Of a DNA stretch of 64,000 bases, positions 59,302 through 64,000 are shown in pieces. Both the position numbers and the translations under genes were made by a program. Every line of letters begins with the position of its first letter. Position 1 is the first letter of the stretch. The stretch is from Phoenix dactylifera (Eukaryota > Streptophyta > Magnoliopsida > Arecales > Arecaceae): the NCBI RefSeq assembly GCF_009389715.1, contig NC_052397.1, positions 14,022,129 through 14,086,128 of the forward strand, in the 5' to 3' direction. The notes beneath the pieces are model-generated. The model was not told where the DNA came from. It saw nothing but the letters and a program-made list of their open reading frames with translations, and ran no database searches.

Positions 59302-60772
59302 ATGAAGCTGAGAAGCAAAGGGGCTTCCAACGCCTCTCGACGTCCTCCACCAGGCCCAGAATGTTCCGTTCGGAACTCGCCACCCCCGGTTGAGCCAGCA
59401 CCTCAAGTTCAACCGGAACAATTTGATGCCCTGGTGCAGCAAGTGCAGGCGTTGGCTACCGCCGTCCAAAGCTTACAACCCAGGGGCATCCCAGCAGCAC
59501 CGCCTCCCCCGGCTCCAGTTCAACCGGAGCCCCCTACAAGCGGGCTTCCTCTTCGAGGTCAGGACTCTCAAGTCCAGGCCTCCCTCTGGAGAGAGCACCC
59601 AGTCAGAGATCACGGAGGCTGGCCACAGCCTTCAGAAGCTGAGTCGGTTCCAGGGCAACCTGCACCCGAACGGACCGCTGCAGCGATCCCCCAGAATGAT
59701 GAACTCGACAAGAAGGTCGAGAAGTTGGAGCGCCAAATCCAGGCACTCCACGGGAGAAAATCAGGACGTGATAACGACTTCGAGTTCACTACGAAGTCTC
59801 CCTTCTCCCCGGAGATCGAAGATGAACCGGTCCCACCACGGTTCAAGATGCCCCAGGTGGAGCCCTACAACGGCAAGGCTGATCCCCTGGACCACCTGGA
59901 GAGTTATCGGGCCTTAATGGCCCTACAAGGAGCCTCGGAGCCATGATGTGCAAAGCCTTTCCAGCAACGCTCCGAGGACCGGCCCGGCTTTGGTTCACCG
60001 GGTTGAAGCCGAGTACTGTCTCCTCCTTTGAGCAGCTCGGCAGGCAGTTTGCCAGTAATTTTGCCGCTAGCCAGCCCCAGCGGCGGACGTCGGACTCCCT
60101 CCTTGACATCAAACAAGAGGAGGGAGAGTCCTTCAAGGAGTACTTGGATCGGTTTACTGCCGCAACATGGGAAGTCCGGGAGCTGGACCAGTCAATCGCC
60201 ATGTCGGCACTAAAGACTGGAGCCCGGTCTTACAGGTTCCTCTTCTCTATCGAGAAGAACTTCCCTGCGGACCTCACCGAAATGTTGACCCGAGCTCGCA
60301 AGTACGCCAAGGCTGAGGAAGCCATGGCCTTTCGGCGGGAGGAAGCCGAACGACCTGCCAAGATGCAGAAGAAGCACCAGGAGCACTCCCAACCAAGTAG
60401 CAGATTCCCCTGGCATGAGAAAGAGCCTCCTTGGCCCAAGAGCCTAGCTCGCCCGGGGTCTCCCCTCCAAAAATTTCAGACGTACACTCCTCTCACATCC
60501 ACCCGAGAAGAAATCCTCATGGAGATCGAGGGTCGGGGCTACCTCCGACCTCCATTGAGAATGCGTCCGACAGAGTCGCGGAAGCACTCGAAAAGTACTG
60601 CCGCTTCCACCGAGATCGCGGCCATGATACGGAGGATTGCTACGAGCTTTGTGATGAGATCGAGGCACTTGTCCACCGAGGTCGGTTGAGTTATTTTGTC
60701 CGTGATCATGCCTACAGGAGAGAGCCCGAGGAACAAAATCCAGTGCCGCATAAGGAGCAGAATGACAACTGA
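59302..60772 (+). pseudogene. gag of RT-2, split over three frames
   Basis: The polyprotein starts MKLRSKGASNAS at 59302. A coiled-coil stretch, DELDKKVEKLERQIQAL, precedes the capsid part (PPRFKMPQVEPYNGKADPLDHL). The frame stops at 59946, and the protein continues in another frame from 59943 (MCKAFPATLRGPARLWFTGL, SFKEYLDRFTAATWEV). Near 60,545 it shifts again to a knuckle-like YCRFHRDRGHDTEDCYEL and ends at 60772. The capsid and CRFHRDRGHDTEDC motifs resemble Tat/Retand-lineage gypsy elements. It forms the virus-like particle core; broken as read here. Confidence 0.8.
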
Positions 60773-60874
60773 CCTCTCACGGGCATCATCAATACCATCA
60801 GAGGGCGGGCAACTAGAGGCACCAGAAGCTCCGAGCTCGGAAAAAGAGCTTCCTCAAAGCATCCGTGCACTGTG

Positions 60875-60970
60875 AAAGTCACATCTCCTTTTCTGATGAA
60901 GACCAAAAGGGTGTTGAGCCCTCTTTATGACGACGCTGTAGCTATTTCCCTCATCATTGCAAGGCTTTAA
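60875..60970 (+). pseudogene. Remnant of the protease N-terminus in RT-2
   Basis: Across a shifted frame the text reads ISFSDEDQKGVEPLYDDAVAIS-like, the segment that precedes the aspartic protease in Tat-type polyproteins. The DTG-type catalytic motif is not reached, and pol is missing. Confidence 0.5.
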
Positions 60971-61104
60971 AAAAAGGGATTTTAGTACATAATGAAAGCT
61001 CGGCTGATGCCTTATTTTGTATGCCTTCCAAAGGATGAGCGCTCCTCTGGCTAGATTCATAGGAGATTCTACCCCAAGAAAGTACTATGAAGCTAAATCC
61101 TTTC

Positions 61105-61360
61105 ATGGTCCAGAAGGCTGCCGAGCTCAGAAGAATGCCGAGCTCAGAAGGCCGAGCTCCGAAGGCCGCCGAGCTCAGAAGGCCGAGCTCCGAAGGCCGC
61201 CGAGCTCAGAAGGCCGAGCACCAAAGGCCGCCGAGCTCAGAAGGCCGAGCTCTGAAGGCCGCCGAGCTCAGAAAGCCGAGCTCCGAAGGCCGCCGAGCTC
61301 AGAAGGCCGAGCACCAAAGGCCGCCGAGCTCAGAAGGCTGCCAAGCTCCGAAGCCCGAAT
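61105..61360. repeat. Tandem array in the RT-2 interior
   Basis: Units of about 15-45 bp contain GCCGAGCTCAGAAGGCC and GAGCTCCGAAGGCC. The vocabulary is the same as in the LTR arrays, although this array lies in the interior. Confidence 0.8.
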
Positions 61361-61517
61361 GCAGAACACCTCCCCCAGAAAATCGAGCCAAAGAAAGCTA
61401 GTGCCAAGTCGGAGAATCCAAAAAACGACCAACGTCGCCCCGAATAGGGCGCACGATCGCCAACGGACGAGGTCCGTCTCCTGTATGCGTCTCCAATGAT
61501 GCTCTAGCTAAGCTCGG

Positions 61518-61782
61518 GACGCCGATTCGACGCCATTCGACGCCATTCGACGCTATTCGACGCCATTCGACGACATTCGACGCCATTCGACGCCATTCGA
61601 CGACATTCGACGACATTCGACGACATTCGACGCCATTCGACGACATTCGACGCCATTCGACGACATTCGACGACATTCGACACATTCGACGACACTTCGA
61701 CGCCATTCGACGACACTTCGACGCCATTCGACGACATTTCGACGCCATTCGACGCCTTTCAACGCCATTCGACGCCTCCTAC
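61518..61782. repeat. CATTCGACGC/CATTCGACGA tandem array
   Basis: About 26 copies of a 10-bp unit alternate between CATTCGACGC and CATTCGACGA, with a few 9- and 11-bp variants toward the right end. It lies between gag and the purine tract of RT-2. Open frames over it on the minus strand are repeat artefacts. Confidence 0.9.
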
Positions 61783-61963
61783 GACAAGCCAAAGAAGGCC
61801 GCTGAGTCAACCTGGAGCACTTAACTCCAACTGCATGAGAGGTACACCCTACTTGGCACGTACATCTTTATACATATTTGGCTATATTACAGGATGATCG
61901 ACGACCGGACTACTTCCTTCGCCCGAGCCAAAAAGCAGCTCGAACTCGGAAGTCGGGGGGTAG

Positions 61964-62913
61964 TGTTGGGGGGAAAAATGGACCACCCCACAAATACAAT
62001 TAAAGCACCCAAATCCGACAGCGAGCCGAGCTCGGAAGGCTGCCGAGCACAGCAGGCTGCCGAGCTCAGAAGGCTGACGAGGCCGAGCTCAGAAGGCTGC
62101 CGAGGCCGAGCTCCGAAGGCTGCCGAGCACAGAAGGCCGAGCTCATAGGCCGAGCCGAGCTCAGAAGGCTGCCGAGCACAGAGGCTGCCTAGCTCAGAAG
62201 GCTGCCGAGCTCAGAAGGCTGCCGAGGCCGAGCTCAGAAGGCTGCCGAGCTCAGAAGGCCGAGCACAGAAGGTCGAGCTGACCTCAGAAGGCCGACCTCG
62301 TCATCTGTATGCTGCGGCCATGCCCTGCAGCAGCCTCACCGCACCATGCTTTGCTTGCCAGCCACGCCACGACATATCAATCAGGAACCATACCCTGCTA
62401 CGACTGTCAACGCCTCACCATTCCCAAGAATGTACTGCACTGCGCGCCACAAGCAAGCTCTGGCTACGCGCCATCTCCTCCCATGATGGGAACGGGCCAT
62501 CCACGGCAACTCATTACTTCACACGCCCACGTCCAATCGTGACGGTAACCCATTAATTCGCCCAGTCACATCACAGGTAACCCTGCCACCCTCCCTATAA
62601 AAAGGGAGGCTTCTTCCTCCCGAGGGGGACGCACCGTTTACCTCTACTCTACACGATTTGCCCCCTCCCTGACTTGAGCGTCGGAGGGCCGGCGCCGGGA
62701 GACCCGGCCACCGGCTCGTGTGCAGGCACCCAGACGGAGGACGCCGCCCACTGTCGGATCGTCGCCCAGCCGCGGGAATCAGCCGCTCCTTCTCGCCGAT
62801 CGCCCCAGACGGAGGACGCCGCCCGTCGACGAACCACCGCCCCGCCGTGAGTAACCACCTCCCGCTCCCTCTCCTCGACCGAAGATTGCCCCCGGGTCCA
62901 ATTTCCAGCAACA
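61964..62913 (+). repeat. 3' LTR of RT-2
   Basis: It has TGTTGG...AACA termini, the GCCGAGCTCAGAAGG array at 62,025-62,280 and a TATA box at 62596-62603. It differs from the 5' LTR by small indels and by a rearranged segment near its 3' end (about 62,720-62,880). Confidence 0.85.
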
Positions 62914-63382
62914 GGTACGTAGCTTGACGTGGCATGGTGTGAACCGAATGCCCCGGCTCCTCCACCCGGCTCAAGTGTCCCAACCTGCAGCCACAAACCC
63001 ACCGCGTAGGCGGCACGAGCCACGTAGCCGAAGTCACGAGACCTCTCCTCAGTCCCCAGCCCTTGGTTTATACTTAATACTGGAAAATGCTTGACTGTTT
63101 ATGTTACTCAACATGGTAACTAAAAAGTTACTCATCTGGCGCGGTTCATTCTCATTGTTCCCCTTGAATGGTTCAAGCAGTGTTCCATGAAATGAAGCGA
63201 AGTGATTGGTGCAAGGCACCTGGGTGACTTTTTTGCGTGTGTTTCTGAGTTACCGTAGAATTGCTCGTAAATTCCTCTTTTTTGGGTACGTGGCATCTAT
63301 CTTCTAAATCAAGAAGACAGAAACCAACGACGACGCCAAACTTATATCCACTCATCCTCTCCTGTGGCCGGGGTTCACCACC

Positions 63383-63390
63383 TTTATATC
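63383..63390 (+). promoter_or_regulatory. Likely TATA box of the right-edge gene
   Basis: TTTATATC sits 52 bp before the ATG at 63442, and GGTTCACCACC precedes it. The spacing leaves room for a short 5' UTR. Confidence 0.45.
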
Positions 63391-63441
63391 ACCCGGACTC
63401 CCAAACTCCAAACGAAGCCTTCTCCTCCGCAAGCCCAAAAG

Positions 63442-64000
63442 ATGGACGACGTGTGGTCGTGGCTCACTCTTCTCCCAGCCCTTCCGACTGGCCCTCCACC
63501 CCTCCCTCCCTACTCCTCGCAGCCTCCGCCGACCGCTCCATCCTCCTCTCCGCCGACCGCACCGCCGGCTCCAACTGAGGCCCTTGCCACCTTCTCCATC
63601 ACCCTCCATGGCTTTCCCCACCCCTCCAACCCCGTCCACACCCTCTGGGTCTCCGATCCCTTCCCCTCTCCTCTCCTCCTCCTCCCGCCTCCTCTTCCTC
63701 CTCCAACTCCTCCACGAGTCATGTCCCTCTCCCCCCACCTCCTCCCTCCACTTCGACAACTCCGCTATAAAGCTAGACATGGAGCGCATCTCCGACGCCC
63801 TCGACGGCGCCGAAGCGAGGCGGCGGTCTTCTTCGCCCTTGCGCTCCTCCTCCGGCTATTCTGGCTCTGCGCCTGCGACGCCCCGGCCGATGCGGCTTCC
63901 TCTTCTTCCGGGCCCTCGGCCCGGTCCTCGAGCGCGCGCTCGACTGCCGCCGGGCCCTCCGCAAGTTCCTCCTCGCCGCCGGGCCAGACGCCGAGGAGCG
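63442..64000 (+). pseudogene. 5' end of an unidentified conserved-looking gene, frame-broken
   Basis: The start MDDVWSWLT at 63442 follows AAAAG. A plausible single protein can be followed only by changing frame five times. WPSTPPSLLLAASADRSILL (about 63,490-63,550) is in the frame of position 63261. TEALATFSITLHGFPHPSNP (about 63,577-63,635) returns to the first frame. LLFLLQLLHESC and FDNSAIKLDMERISDALDG (about 63,690-63,815) use the third frame. AVFFALALLLRLFWLCACDAP (about 63,825-63,890) is back in the first. CGFLFFRALGPVLERALDC (from 63,891) follows to the edge. The composition is Leu-rich and helical, ARM/HEAT-like in feel. I do not recognise the family. It could be an intact gene with consensus errors. 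The gene runs off the right edge. Confidence 0.6.

Larger units (their letters stand above)
58349..62913 (+). mobile_element. Non-autonomous Ty3/gypsy-type LTR retrotransposon RT-2 (plus orientation)
   Basis: The LTRs are 58349-59267 and 61964-62913 (TGTTGGGG...CAGCAACA). The target duplication is GGTAC (58344-58348 and 62914-62918). The primer-binding site GTTGGCGCTAGAGGAAGGG starts at 59268, and the purine tract GGAAGTCGGGGGGTAG lies just before 61,964. The 2.7-kb interior has gag and a scrap of protease but no reverse transcriptase, RNase H or integrase. The LTR ends, PBS and gag start are shared with RT-1, so both belong to one family. Confidence 0.9.

Noticed and set aside
61105..61360. 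Direct-repeat array considered as a CRISPR
   Set aside because: No spacers of uniform length, units vary and the context is a plant retrotransposon.
61398..61810. Minus-strand frames with repeated Ser-Asn-Gly-Val-Glu and Arg-Arg-Met peptides
   Set aside because: Translation of the 10-bp tandem array; not a protein.

Overview
This is a nuclear plant window. Its genes have GT/AG introns of several kilobases, the spacers are AT-rich, and transposons are stacked in nests: hAT, PIF/Harbinger, CACTA-like, LINE and Ty3/gypsy. A block of organelle-like DNA is also present. GC-rich first exons, a Tat/Retand-like gag and the style of the repeats suggest a monocot, perhaps a palm or another non-grass. 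That placement is inference.

Left third (1-35 kb): three paralogous genes encode the N-terminal LisH module of HOS15/TBL1-type corepressor proteins. Copy 1 (2.5-5.5 kb, minus) has LisH plus a Lys/Glu-rich exon and runs off the left edge, where WD40 exons would be expected. Copy 2 (8.6-13.9 kb, minus) is a complete two-exon gene for a 141-residue LisH/coiled-coil protein without WD40. Copy 3 (17.7-34.9 kb, plus) is a stretched gene of at least six exons, also ending without visible WD40 repeats. All three split LisH at the same codon and phase and carry the same repeat in intron 1, so they arose by local duplication. The promoter plus first exon of copy 3 is itself duplicated in tandem (16.7-17.8 kb), and the 3' end of copy 3 has a decayed second copy at 42-43 kb. 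Introns hold a decayed LINE, an organelle-like insert and several short inverted-repeat elements, some with 8-bp target duplications.

Middle (35-43 kb): a transposon nest. It holds a small hAT element, a PIF/Harbinger element, and a complete autonomous-looking hAT (37,684-41,044) with a 653-codon uninterrupted transposase. That hAT sits inside an older short element.

43.8-45.6 kb: a two-exon cytochrome P450 of CYP81 type on the minus strand. Its catalytic core is intact, but its N-terminal membrane anchor is readable only in another frame.

45.6-53.7 kb: AT-rich DNA with no gene I can support, with a CACTA-like end and a second Harbinger copy.

53.8-62.9 kb: two related non-autonomous gag-only LTR retrotransposons in opposite orientation, 84 bp apart, each with perfect 5-bp target duplications. 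Their LTRs and interiors are full of short tandem arrays.

63.4-64.0 kb: the 5' end of a plus-strand gene whose conserved-looking protein is spread over three frames. It is either a fresh pseudogene or base-calling error. Similar frame breaks in the P450 and the gag make consensus error a real possibility in the GC-rich parts.
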